Origin: Trileptium ribeirensis | Lineage: Eukaryota; Nematoda; Enoplea; Enoplida; Thoracostomopsidae | Direction: 5' to 3' | DNA: 64,000 nucleotides | NCBI GenBank assembly: GCA_030248225.1 | Contig: JASANE010004971.1 | Coordinates: 62,001 to 126,000 of the forward strand | Part shown: one piece after another, positions 39,401 through 48,068 of the stretch | Layout: each line of letters begins with the position of its first letter | Position numbering within the stretch: position 1 is the stretch's first letter | Notes under the pieces: model-generated | The model's input: only the letters and a program-made list of their open reading frames with translations | The model's database searches: none | What the model was told of the DNA's origin: nothing | Translations under genes and position numbers: made by a program

Positions 39401-40756
39401 AAAGTGTGTATTTTCCTTACCCTCTTGAAACAGATTGCCAATATATATATTTGTATACCAACGCAGATGAACGCTCCCCCAATCTCAAGATGCACATGAT
39501 TTATCGCATAGTCGAAGTATATATTACCTCATGGTCCCCTCCTCCGTTGCTCCTGTCAATCTCCGTTAAGTGTTCAATAACCAAATGAACATATGTTATA
39601 TTCGTTTTCCACACATCTAAAACTGAGCCACTATCAAAGATAAACTGGAACTTTGAACCTAAGTTCAACATGACCCTCTAGTTGCTAATACGTTGCCCTA
39701 TTCGTCACATTAAAATATTTTTCCATACACAAAACCTAGATTTATAGATATAGCAGGTAATTAATAAAAACAACAAAACTAAATGTAAATTTATGTTTCA
39801 ATGTGCATCCAGGTATTTTCAGTTCACCAAGGTTGGAGCTGGTAACTCCCCAGCTGAAAGCCCCAGGTAAAATTTTGGTCCTACGGATAGACCTGTGAAC
39901 TTGGAGAACCAAACCCACCAAAATAATTTCGGTTCTACAGACACGAACCTGTAGATCTCCCAGGTCATTCTTATACTACAGACATAATTTGAATAGTTAA
40001 GAGAAGCCAACATTTGCGTATGCCCTGGCGATTGTTTTAAGCATGTTTGAAAATTTATGGTAGAACTACTAAAATATGTGCCATCTAAGATGGCTACAAA
40101 TGAGAGCTGATTTTGATTTGGTTGTCAAACCCGATCGTCTATGGCTGTACCCGATTTATATCGGCGTGCTCATAGGGATGCCGTTTTAAATAGTGTTTGG
40201 CCTGTATTAATTTGGCGCCAGAAATGTCGCTTCATATAAGATTTATGGTTAGTCACAAAATAGTTACTGTACAATAGTTTACACACAAAATGTATGAAAC
40301 TATGTTGTACGACACATATTATGTGGTTCACTGCAATTTCGCCAATGAAATGCGAAGTGCTAGTCTTATTCTGCAGTTCAACACCAGCCCGATTTAAAAC
40401 ATTTTGAATGCCAAATTAACTGGGCCAAACCCATTCGGAACGACCGAGTTAAAGCTAACGTCTCCCTAAGAACGCCGATTTAAACACTTAGTTCAAGTCC
40501 GAAAAACCCAAAGCCGATCGAGTCTGACACCACAAATCACGACTCCATTTAATTTTAACATCGTAAAGATAACAGCATGCAGTAGTTCAGGTTAAACTAT
40601 TCTATCGAAACTGTTATAGTTTCCCGCTGCGTTGTATCATTCATTTCCAAGATACAGCACCTATGCATACTTGAAATAAGAAACTTTTACACCGTAGAAA
40701 ATATTAAACACTCACATGCGCGATGGAAAAATAGGAATTCTGTCGTCGCCAGGCAT
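18362..40756 (-). CDS. ATP6V1D: V-type proton ATPase subunit D (seven coding exons)
   Basis: Subunit D is the central rotor stalk subunit of the cytosolic V1 sector. It couples ATP hydrolysis in the A3B3 head to rotation of the membrane ring. Exons on the minus strand: 40,716-40,756; 35,055-35,172; 30,465-30,612; 25,383-25,427; 24,551-24,721; 21,032-21,110; 18,362-18,497. They total 738 nt, giving 245 aa plus stop, close to the roughly 247 aa of animal orthologues. Diagnostic segments are IPIFPSRM at the N-terminus, [36 protein letters not shown] with [27 protein letters not shown] and [17 protein letters not shown]. All junctions are GT-AG, and exon lengths and phases agree throughout. Introns are 5,543, 4,442, 5,037, 661, 3,440 and 2,534 bp and are loaded with repeats. 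No disabling change is seen. This is the only host gene I recognise. Confidence 0.96.
19261..19619. mobile_element. MITE family M, copy 1
   Basis: A 359-bp sequence bounded by inverted repeats TGGCCTGTCCACAG and CTGTAGACAGGCCA, with G/C-run-rich ends and an AT-rich centre. Flanks TTTCATCC and GTCATCGA share TCATC, hinting at a hAT-like 8-bp target duplication. It lies in intron 6 of the V-ATPase D gene, has no ORF, and is related to the copies at 37,955-38,208 and 42,235-42,609. Confidence 0.75.
21032..21110 (-). CDS. ATP6V1D: V-ATPase subunit D exon 6
   Basis: The acceptor is TTAATTTCAG and the donor GTAAGATTATG. It encodes [20 protein letters not shown] followed by REDFY, with split Val and Arg codons. 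79 nt. A 187-residue plus-strand ORF overlaps it and is only a shadow. Confidence 0.95.
22394..22620 (+). repeat. Tandem duplication, 115-bp period, two units
   Basis: ATTATTTTTGGATGAAATAATGTA starts at 22,394 and again at 22,509. Each is followed by GTGGATGGTGT, AAAAGACAGTTG and TTCTAGAATTTTTGAGT. It lies in intron 5. Confidence 0.7.
24551..24721 (-). CDS. ATP6V1D: V-ATPase subunit D exon 5
   Basis: The acceptor is TTGATTTGCAG and the donor GTAGGCTTATG. It encodes [20 protein letters not shown] and continues through [20 protein letters not shown] to NAIEH, the best conserved part of the family. 171 nt. Confidence 0.97.
25383..25427 (-). CDS. ATP6V1D: V-ATPase subunit D exon 4 (45-nt micro-exon)
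   Basis: The acceptor is CATTTGCAG and the donor GTACGTGG. It encodes [14 protein letters not shown] with split codons at both ends. The exon matches the short variable loop between the two long helices. It is too short to be found by an ORF scan. Confidence 0.93.
28541..28900 (+). repeat. Tandem repeat, 165-bp period, about 2.2 units or more
   Basis: ATCTGCATCAC(T/A)TTA starts at 28,541, 28,706 and 28,871, exactly 165 bases apart. The block AATCACAATTTTGACGATCT recurs at the same spacing. It lies in intron 3. Short ORFs across it are not conserved between units. Confidence 0.8.
30465..30612 (-). CDS. ATP6V1D: V-ATPase subunit D exon 3
   Basis: The acceptor is TATTTTGAG and the donor GTAATACTTT. 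It encodes TKMLMGEVM, then [11 protein letters not shown], then NKAQIKI and KKDNVAG. 148 nt, ending after the first base of a Gly codon. Confidence 0.95.
31385..32300 (+). repeat. Repeat family A, copy 2 (intron 2)
   Basis: Same orientation as 11,355-12,110, with the same order of landmarks and the same internal tandem (ATGAAACCCAAAAT near 31,741, GGAACCCAAATTAC near 31,918). It is followed immediately by an inverted copy of family B, unlike the first locus, where A and B lie 3 kb apart in the same orientation. Confidence 0.6.
32325..33450 (-). repeat. Repeat family B, copy 2, inverted
   Basis: The reverse complement of 15,130-16,235. Landmarks here on the plus strand: AAAATTTTGGCGAACGAA at the left, ATAGACAAAATACAATCAAT, then CTGATTCCTTTAAAACAAAA and TTAACCTATGTTCTAGG at the right. 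Confidence 0.7.
35055..35172 (-). CDS. ATP6V1D: V-ATPase subunit D exon 2
   Basis: The acceptor is ATATTTCAG and the donor GTGAGTATAG. It encodes the N-terminal helix of the coiled stalk, beginning [15 protein letters not shown] and ending [11 protein letters not shown]. 118 nt; the exon ends on a codon boundary. Confidence 0.95.
35705..36515. mobile_element. Foldback-like element with palindromic CGGTATTCGG-type ends
   Basis: The left end is ACTATTCGGTATTCGGCCG followed by GAATATTCGGTATTCGGTCG and TTCCCTA. The right end (36,471-36,515) is the inverted form, beginning CTAGGGAACGACCGAATATT. Each end is itself nearly palindromic. Inside are two copies, about 354 bp apart (35,767 and 36,121), of a unit that starts CTGTCGAGGAACCATTGGGG and contains AAGCATGGGGCGTCATACCC. 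No transposase is present. Its family was not identified. Confidence 0.65.
37152..37860. mobile_element. Second, right-truncated copy of the palindromic-end element
   Basis: It has the same left end as 35,705 and two internal units (37,226 and 37,580). The right inverted end is missing; the sequence turns into unrelated text after GAGTTTCCCATGATCG at about 37,862. It probably arose with the tandem duplication of the locus. Confidence 0.6.
37955..38208. mobile_element. MITE family M, copy 2, one end lost
   Basis: The centre and right end match 19,380-19,619 (TAATGCTAAA, ATGGAAATATTTAGCATTTT, GAATGAACATGGG), and it ends GTGGACAGGACAGGCCA. The left inverted repeat is not recognisable. Intron 1. 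Confidence 0.6.
38864..40700. other. Remainder of V-ATPase D intron 1
   Basis: AT-rich, no supported gene. The ORFs at 39,115-39,360 and 39,406-39,588 have no recognisable motif. A short run at 39,830-39,970 has splice-like and pyrimidine motifs but no partner exon. Confidence 0.35.
40716..40756 (-). CDS. ATP6V1D: V-ATPase subunit D exon 1 (start codon)
   Basis: The ATG lies at 40,754-40,756 and the exon encodes 13 codons ([13 protein letters not shown]) plus two bases of the next Met codon. The donor GTGAGTG follows. The residue pattern matches the family N-terminus, and the split ATG codon is completed by the first base of exon 2. Confidence 0.93.
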
Positions 40757-40830
40757 TTTTACGAAGACTGACTATGATTATGATTAACAGAAACAGCTGA
40801 AATAAATTTACAACATGTATAATGACAATG
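40757..40830 (-). promoter_or_regulatory. 5' leader of the V-ATPase D gene with a possible splice acceptor
   Basis: About 40 bases upstream of the ATG, on the minus strand, the text TGTAAATTTATTTCAG (ending at about 40,797) is a good 3' splice site. It could be the acceptor of a 5'-UTR intron or of a trans-spliced leader. No donor exon was identified upstream, so the two options cannot be separated here. Confidence 0.4.
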
Positions 40831-41249
40831 AAAATGCTCGCTGCAAACAGCGAGACGGTGCCGAGCTTCATTGCTCTAACTTTTCGGCCCAGAGTAGTAA
40901 CAGGAGCCACAAGTGGCGTCCTCACAGTAATATATAATGGGTTTGGGACAAAAATCCAAGCAGTCAATTTCTATAAAGCGAGCAAAACGCTCTTTTAAGC
41001 AGAAAAATTTGCGCAGCACAAACAGGTTTCATTGGAAAAAGTCTCCAACACAAATCACGTCAAAGTTAAAAATCAAGCTATAACCAGAAATATGTCGAAC
41101 TGGTCTAATTTCGTAAGCAATATTTTGCAGAACGAGATTAAAAAACAGAAACGATGTAGCACTAAATATATATTTTTAAAAGTTTCATGGCAAGACTTTG
41201 TTTTTTGGTTTGGGCCGGTATCTTCCGTTTTGGTACTGCTCTTTGGCAT

Positions 41250-42120
41250 ATTGTTCATTAATAGTCTCTGTCGATTATTGTTATTGCTTGTTTGGGGTCA
41301 CCGGGTTTTCTTCGGGTCCACGAACCTCGCCGTCGTTGAGTTAAGCCACTTTCATATTACACCGGTTCTTCTTTGGAGAATTCGGTTACGCCGGTTAATT
41401 TTGGTAGTCGTTTCCAATCCTTCTTACTATACCGAGTTCTTCCCGTTACGTTAATTGTTCTCTGCGACACCGATTGTATTCTTTGAAGATCGGTTCCTCC
41501 GATTCTCGTTGAAATCAGTTCTTTGTCGTTTGCACCGTTACACCGATTTCTTTATCATTGGTTTTGGTCGCCGTTGCCACTCTCTGTATCAATACATCTT
41601 CTTTGTCTCTCACTTTTTCCATTATCAATTCCTTTTGTCCTTTTCCTAGCTTATTGACCATTGTCAGAAGGCATGAATTCCAAAGGTCACAGTGGCCCCG
41701 TACGGCTGGCAGACTGCGTTTAGGTTGAGTGATAACGATTATGATTTAAGTTAGCTGATACTTTATTACGTCTCTTTTGAGTTGATACAGTGACCCCCGG
41801 ACGGCTGGCACACTGGACAATTATTTAATTATCTTAACCTGGACCTTATAATTACGCTAATACTTGCCTTATATTAGTATAGTCGCCCCCGCACGGCTGA
41901 CAGACTACGCTACTAGAAGAACTGGCTAGTAGCGGTCGACTACTATCCCATTTATAAGTCTCTCAATCTTCCGGTCCAAAGACAGCTGGCACAACAGGTG
42001 GTTATGAGGGAGAGGAGATCTCACTACGTGGTCGTCCGAATCCAAGCCCCTTACTTGTCCCGGGTGTACTCACGAGGTTAACCCCACCTGCTAATGCTTA
42101 CCCTCGGAGTTCCTTGCTCG
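41250..42120. repeat. LTR-like repeat family L, copy 1, with about 95-bp subrepeats
   Basis: Three diverged subunits carry CCCCGTACGGCTGGCAGACT (41,696), CCCCCGGACGGCTGGCACAC (41,792) and CCCCCGCACGGCTGACAGAC (41,885). They are followed by CCCCTTACTTGTCCCGGGTGTACTCACGAGGTTAACCCC (42,048). The last block recurs as CCCCTTACTCGCCCCGGG at 57,723. The flanking 41,260-41,650 segment, read on the minus strand, is Thr/Lys/Glu-rich like the protein tail at 57,990-58,157, so it may be the same kind of element. Confidence 0.5.
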
Positions 42121-42234
42121 ACACAAGCCGATATTTTAAATATTAGTAAGACTAATAAATTGTCTATTATTAGCACTCTAATACGTATTATTTGCCATTA
42201 AAGTTCTCTAATTTTTACAAGCAAATATATATAC

Positions 42235-42609
42235 TGGCCTGTCCACAGCCCTCCGAAAAGTGGGGGTGGAACTTTGGTGGGCCCTATGTTCATTCTCGGA
42301 GGAAATTTCAAAGTGGAGGGGGATAAATTTTGCTTAAAAATACAAAATATTTCCATATTTTCATGCATTTTTACTAGTGTGAACGTACTTTCAAGCTAAA
42401 AACAATATTTTAGCATTATAAATAGTGGTAATTAATGTTTAAAAACAATTTTCAAACAAAGAACATAAATTTTCAGACATAAAAAAATTTTTGGAATTAG
42501 TTGAGTATGGGGGGTTTTGGCCGAGTGGGGGGGACGGACATGGGGGAAAATCTCACGAAAATGGGGGGATTTGGAAAGTGGAGGGGGTCCCCCCACTGTG
42601 GACAGGCAA
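42235..42609. mobile_element. MITE family M, copy 3
   Basis: 375 bp between TGGCCTGTCCACAG and CTGTGGACAGGCAA, in the opposite orientation to copy 1. It sits in an AT dinucleotide run, so a target duplication cannot be distinguished. It lies upstream of the V-ATPase D gene. Confidence 0.75.
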
Positions 42610-43130
42610 GATATATATATATATTTATTTGAGTTTAGAGTACTTATATGTGAAGCTCTAATGCCCATAAGCTTTATTTAAATATAAACCGTTAAATAAA
42701 ATCACAAAATATAAATTGCTCGATTTTCCAAGCCAAACACGATTCTTTTGCGTCTGTATCCTAAGACTCGAGTTAAACAGATGAGAAATAAGTAAAAACT
42801 ATAAAAGTTGCTGGCGAACCACGTCTATAAGCTAATCAACTCTACGCCGGCACTACTCATACACAACGCTGACGTTACACGCGTACTACCTCTAATATGG
42901 GTAGCTATGTAGCCGAATTATAAAAAATATTTGAACTCGTTGCCTAACGTAAAACCCGTGTGAGCAAAAAAGCAAAACAACAACCGATTAGGAACTAAGA
43001 ACAAAGTTAACTGTAACGTAGCTCATAGGCAATATTAATGCATTTTATGCAAATTAGATTAGGAAATAAAACGAAACTGATAAATAAAACAACTTAGAAG
43101 GTAAGTGGTCGTGGTATCGGTAATTCTAAT
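42610..43130. other. AT-rich non-coding spacer
   Basis: Begins with an (AT)n run and contains no ORF or repeat match that I can see. Confidence 0.3.
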
Positions 43131-43430
43131 AAGCTCCTTTTGAGGTTTACACCATTCGCCCCCCGATGGCTGACGACGGTGCGAGTAGGTATCTAATTAC
43201 CTCAACTTAGATCCTTAGCATTATGCTAAATACCGACCTTATTTAATCCGCAGCGGACGGCCGATCGAGTTAGTTACTGGGAACACGGTGGCTCGATGGG
43301 CAATCTATTCCACACCCCTTACTCACCCGGTCTTCTTAAGAATAACACCATTTGCTAGGCCGACCTGGACGCCTGCCGCACCTAACAAGTGATGCTACTA
43401 CCCAATGAACCCCTAATCTGCTCTCCCGCG
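43130..43430 (+). repeat. LTR-like repeat family L, fragment
   Basis: GAGGTTTACACCATTCGCCCCCCGATGGCTGACGACGG-type text (43,141-43,178), TACCTCAACTTAGATCCTTAG and CACCCCTTACTCACCCGG parallel the order of blocks at 41.7-42.1 kb and 57.3-57.8 kb. Diverged and incomplete. Confidence 0.4.
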
Positions 43431-43853
43431 TATTTCTTACTCGACGCTTTAGGGCCGAAGTTGTGAAATATTAGTAAATAATTATAAGTTAATACGCTAC
43501 AACAGTACCAGTACATATTTAATCATAAGGTTTTTAATTGGGGAAATTAATACAATAAGTTAAGGTTATCTACTTAACTTTTAATGGTACCTATATGTGT
43601 AGTTCTGAGCCAAATTAAGTTAATCTTTCAACCAGAAAATTCAGATGCAGAAATAGGGTAACACTTTTGAACTGTTAAACTGTAACTATCGCTTGCGTAA
43701 TTCTGTACGCCTGTGACCATACAAGCCAAAAATATGCACCACTGACTTCTTCAGGTACTTCTATCACCTCGGCACAACAAATGTGTCAAAATTCGAAACC
43801 GTAAACAATAAGCGTAGCTACCACAAATTGATAAGCTATGTAGGCGAAAAGAA

Positions 43854-44440
43854 TTACAGATACAGATACAGAGATATTACTGGGCTAGAAAAGTATGCGG
43901 GGACATCTAGAGATATGTCCGTTGCATCAGCCCGTTCTCTACTATGAATACTAAGAAATCAGCTTGATTTGAAGAATACCTGTATAAACAGAGTTTAGAG
44001 AGTCATTGCGCTCAAGCAGAGACTGGTGATAAACAGATGGTGTCCATTACATCACCCAGTCATTAACACACACAGTAAGACTACCTGATTTAAGGCTACC
44101 TGTGAAGCGTAGATCGTCTTTTGATCATTGATCCGGACATATGAGCCTACCTGTACTTATAACAAACTTACATAGTTCCTTGATACTGCTGTCTTTTAAG
44201 ATTTGTACCCTAATATCTTCATCTCCTAAGATGTCCCTTCTACGATCTATATACTTGGAGCATTTGCATAGAAAATGCACAGACGTTTCATCTACCCCAC
44301 ATTCATTACACGCTTTAGCATCTATGATTTTCATCTTATATAAGTGATAATTAAGCCAGCTATGTCCTGTAATTGCTTGAACACATTGTCTTAATTTATC
44401 CTTTGTGAGCTCTATGAGAAATTTGCTGTAATGAGGAAAA
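43854..44440 (-). mobile_element. 3' end of a jockey/I-type non-LTR retrotransposon
   Basis: The minus-strand frame from about 44,435 to the stop at 44,125 encodes KFLIELTKDKLRQCVQAITG, then HSWLNYHLYKM and the zinc-knuckle-like CNECG...ETSVHFLCKC...RRDILG. This is typical of the C-terminus of pol in jockey/I/R1-type LINEs. A (TCTGTA)n-like microsatellite at 43,854-43,878, on the coding strand side after the stop, would serve as the usual short-repeat 3' tail. The 5' part is cut off where the Gypsy frame begins, near 44,440. RT and endonuclease are absent. Confidence 0.65.
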
Positions 44441-44501
44441 CGAAATTAACGATCCACAATCAGGGCCCAGTGGAATTCAGGGAGGTTCTGCCTATCCCGT
44501 A

Positions 44502-46013
44502 GTGCAACGTAATTTAAATGACTATTTTGCTTTTGAACCGCCGTGGGAAGCGGATGAAATTCGACGTGCACAATCGATGGATCCGTTTACACGAGGAATG
44601 GTTCGTTTTCTTGAGGACCAAGAACTAGATCCTGAGTTAAGTGAAGATCTGCAACGACAACTCCTGTTGCAGGAAGATAGGTTCCATGTCCGACATGGTA
44701 TTTTGTACTATATAAGCCGAAAACGTAGACCTGTTCGCGCGGAAGCGTGTGAATTTCGTTTGGTACTACCAGAGGAATTTAGAGTAGTTGTTATGGAACA
44801 GGCTCACACGACTCGATATGCAGGTCATGTAGGATACAATCGAGCTTTGGATAAGCTCGAACGAAAATTTTATTGGGTCACAATGAAGAAAGACCTGGAA
44901 GCGTATATTAACGCATGTGTCCCTTGTGCTCGATTTAAACCTGGTCCGAATCGACGTGGACCTTCACAACCAATACCCGTGATGGTACCATTTCATATGG
45001 TAGGCGTAGACGTGGTAGGTCCGTTAAATGTAACGCGTTCTGGGAACAAGCATATAATCAACTTTATTGACTATTTCTCAAAGTGGCCAGAAGCTTTCAC
45101 AACATCAGACCAAACGGCCGTTACTGTTGATTTATTACTGAACAAGATAGTACCCCGACACGGAGTACCGCGTGTCATTTTGTCTGACCAAGGACCAGCA
45201 TTCACGTCTGAATTGTTTACATCCGAAACGGCCAAGTTAGGAAGCCGAACGGTGTTTGCCACACCGTACCATCATCAGTGTAATGGTTTGGTTGAATGGT
45301 GGAACCAAAAGTAAATGGCTATGATAAAACCACTTACTGAATTGGAGCCTGATAATTGGGACACTTATATCGAAGACGCACTTTTCGCGTACCGAACTAC
45401 GGTACAAGTGTCGACGGGTCAAACCCCGTTTTTCATGATGCATGGTCGTGACCCCGATTTACCTGGAGAAAACCCGTTGTTATCTACAGCGGAAGGTGGA
45501 AGTACTGACCAACATATACAAAAACTGTTGGATACGTTGACTAGCACTTGGAAAGAAGCCAGTAAGTCCGTACGTTTGGCCCAGGACGCTTACAAGCGAT
45601 ATTTTGATCGAAGAGCGCGCATTCGTGACTTTTTGGAAGGTGATGTGGTGTTAATGCGAAGGCCGGAGAAGATTGATTCTCGTAGGATCACCAACAAATT
45701 TCACCCAAATTTCGAGCGACTATATCGGGTAGTCAAACAACAAGGCCCTAATTTGGAGGTAATACGTTTAGGTGATGCGCGACGCAAAAGTAAGGCTTAC
45801 AATAAAAGTTTGTTTAAACACTTTGGTGGTGATCCGCGCGATTATTTGGAATATGAGCAACGCTTGCGCGCGATCGAAATCGATAGCGGAGAAATTGATT
45901 GGTTCTGTGGTGAGTGTGGCCAAAGCTACGAGGTGGACCTTCGAATAGGTGAGGACGACGTTAATTGGATGGAATGCGATACTGCCTCGAATGGTATCAT
46001 TTTCGATGTGTGA
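44502..46013 (+). pseudogene. Gypsy integrase with a decayed PHD-like finger at the C-terminus; one in-frame TAA
   Basis: The HHCC zinc finger is present (H...GHVGYNRALDKL...CVPC). The DDE core shows Asp in GVDVVGPL, Asp in ILSDQGPAF and Glu in GLVEWWN. A TAA at 45,312-45,314 breaks the frame shortly after the catalytic Glu; the same frame continues with FAYRTTVQVSTGQTPFFMMH and a GPF-like module (KFHPNFERLYRVV). The C-terminus, WFCGECGQSYE followed by VNWMECD, resembles the first half of a PHD finger, but the later Cys/His/Trp positions are replaced (DTASNGIIFDV). The stretch upstream of 44,502 is open in frame to about 44,450, so the start is arbitrary. Integrase is sure; the PHD reading is inference. 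Confidence 0.88.
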
Positions 46014-46612
46014 AATTGGAAAAGGAGTCGGAAACGACATTATGGTATTGTCTGGCATGCGTGCAGCGATTGTGTACATGAACGGTAAATGCTATTTAAT
46101 TATGGGTACTTCTTATTCTATCTTTCTATTTTTCGCTGTTGAATGAAGCATGCCAAAGCTGGAAGGTGCGTGTGGTAGTCTTCTGTAGCGATGAAGCAAT
46201 GCTCTGGTTATCCGATTGCTGGCGAGTGTTTGCCCATATCAAAAGCTCCGACATGGTGGCCATATCAAAAGCGTTAACGAACCTTACGTATGAAACTACC
46301 GATCTGGGAAGTTGGTTAGCCTGTATAATTGAGTGATGGATCACGCTTGGTGTGCTCGGTAGATTTTTATAAACAGTCATTTCATTTTAGATGCATGGTA
46401 ATCGTGCGCGGATTGGTAATTACGACGGCTTATAGTTAGACTGTCTATTTTAGTCAATTTCTAGTTAATGACAGTTAACTGTTGTACCAACGATTGTATA
46501 ATAAACTATTTATTGGTCGATAATTACGACATTCGACTGAAGCGCTATTATTGCGATATTTAACGACTAATTTAGTATCAGTAGTACGTATTTGGTAAGA
46601 ACGAGCGTTGAA
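46014..46612 (+). other. Spacer between integrase and the exonuclease-like gene
   Basis: A 65-codon ORF (46,139-46,336) with plausible codon use but no known motif lies here; it may be a gene fragment. At 46,380-46,391 TTTCATTTTAG directly precedes an ATG that opens only a 15-codon frame, which resembles the acceptor-ATG arrangement of the first element. A donor-like GTAAGA lies at about 46,594. Confidence 0.35.
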
Positions 46613-47857
46613 ATGGCAAGTTTAGCGAGCTATTCCGAGAGTGATGGGTCGACCGAAGGATCGGCTTGGTTGTCTGATTGAGAATCAGAACAGGGAGATG
46701 TTATCCATGAGGGTCCAATTGACGGAAGTGATCAACAGTTGGCATTGCCAGAAGGTCGGCAAGGTCCACCTTGGCGAGACCGTAATCATCTGGTATGGAA
46801 TTTGTATGCGTGGACTAGTGGTTTAGAAATGGTAGGCCGTGAATGGATGCACATAACGAGCGTGGTAGTAGTAGATTCGCGAGAGCAAATCGAAGCAGCG
46901 ATAGGGATTATCGAACGATCAGCTACCAATTTGATCGCATGTGATATGGAAGGTGTGAACATTAGCTATAACCAACAGCGTGAATTTCGAGAAGCGTTGG
47001 AGAAATATCGAAGAACGCGGGAGAATGACCGATTCGATGTTTGTTGGCGTTGGTTACCACGCAACGCTCGGTAAAGGGTAGATCCGGAATGGTTAGCTTA
47101 CGCTGAAGGGTGGCGTCGCACAGCAGCTGCGACTTTGCAGGTAGCGATCATCGAACGAGTGGTCATCATTTTCGATTTGATGGCACTCGGATCTGATATG
47201 CTGACGGCTTTGTACGGATTCTGGAATGTGCGTTATTTAAAATATCAACAGCCATTCCCCTATGCAAATTCCATGGACTTACAAGAAGCAGTAGGCAGCT
47301 GGTATAGCTTGAGATGATTCTTCTACTTAATCACAGGGAATATTCGCCAAGATCCCACGCCATATGGTACGACGTTGTTAGGTGGCATTCGTATGCGTCA
47401 AGTAGGTGCTGGTAATTGGGTGCTCTACTTTGAGGAGTATCGTCGATTCATTCGATACAGCGCCCATGATGTCATGTTGATTGACGGAGCGCTTTTCATT
47501 GCGCATCATCGCGGTACGCCACCACCGATGGGACGCCATGATGTGAATCGTCTGTGGCATTTGATTGAGCAATTTCCACGAATATTTCGAGCGTTTACAA
47601 CAGATGCGCGTGGTTTAACAGTGCGGGTTAATCCCGATGCTGTGACGACTCGTCATGGATATCAAGAGAATGTTGCCGAGAAGGTATCGCAATGCGCCGA
47701 TTTATGGCGAAGGAAAGGTCGCTGGAATACTGAAGAGCATAGTAGTTTGTATCAAATTAATGAACAAAACGATGGCGATGCCGCGTTTGTAATTGAGCTG
47801 GAAGGTAACTTGCAGCGCGATACTGATAGGTTGTTATGGCAACACCCGCGCAAATGA
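46613..47857 (+). pseudogene. RNase D/EXD1-like 3'-5' exonuclease domain gene with three in-frame stops
   Basis: One frame of 414 codons runs from ATG 46,613 to the stop at 47,857 with no frameshift, but it contains TGA (46,679), TAA (47,072) and TGA (47,315). Exo I is visible as TNLIACDMEGVN (Asp and Glu, about 46,930-46,960), preceded by VVDSREQIEAAIGII, as in EXD1/Egalitarian-type proteins. LQVAIIERVVIIFDLMALGSDM (about 47,130-47,200) matches the strand pair after exo I in that family. An exo III-like FIRYSAHDVMLI (about 47,450-47,480) follows. Exo II was not located, and the spacing between motifs is unusual because of an insert of about 60 residues after exo I. DEDD-family enzymes digest RNA or DNA from the 3' end, while EXD1 itself is a catalytically dead RNA-binding adaptor in the piRNA pathway. 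The domain call is inference by motif. Confidence 0.5.
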
Positions 47858-48068
47858 ATCGACAGCATGTGCAGAATATGCACCTGGACTTTATTGATTT
47901 GGATCATACGCCGGTGGAAGAAATTCCAGAAACAGAATTGTAGTATAACCGGGACCGTACCCCAGGTGCAATGGATGAATTCAATGAATGGTAGGCTGCG
48001 AATAAAAGGTTAAAAGCTAAGAGCAGTCGTCGACGTTCTCGAATACTCATCAAGATGTTGTAGCTGGA

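Noticed and set aside
40704..40967. 87-codon minus ORF with a transmembrane-like stretch
   Set aside because: It reads exon 1 of V-ATPase D and its leader in the wrong frame; the hydrophobic run comes from AT-rich leader sequence.
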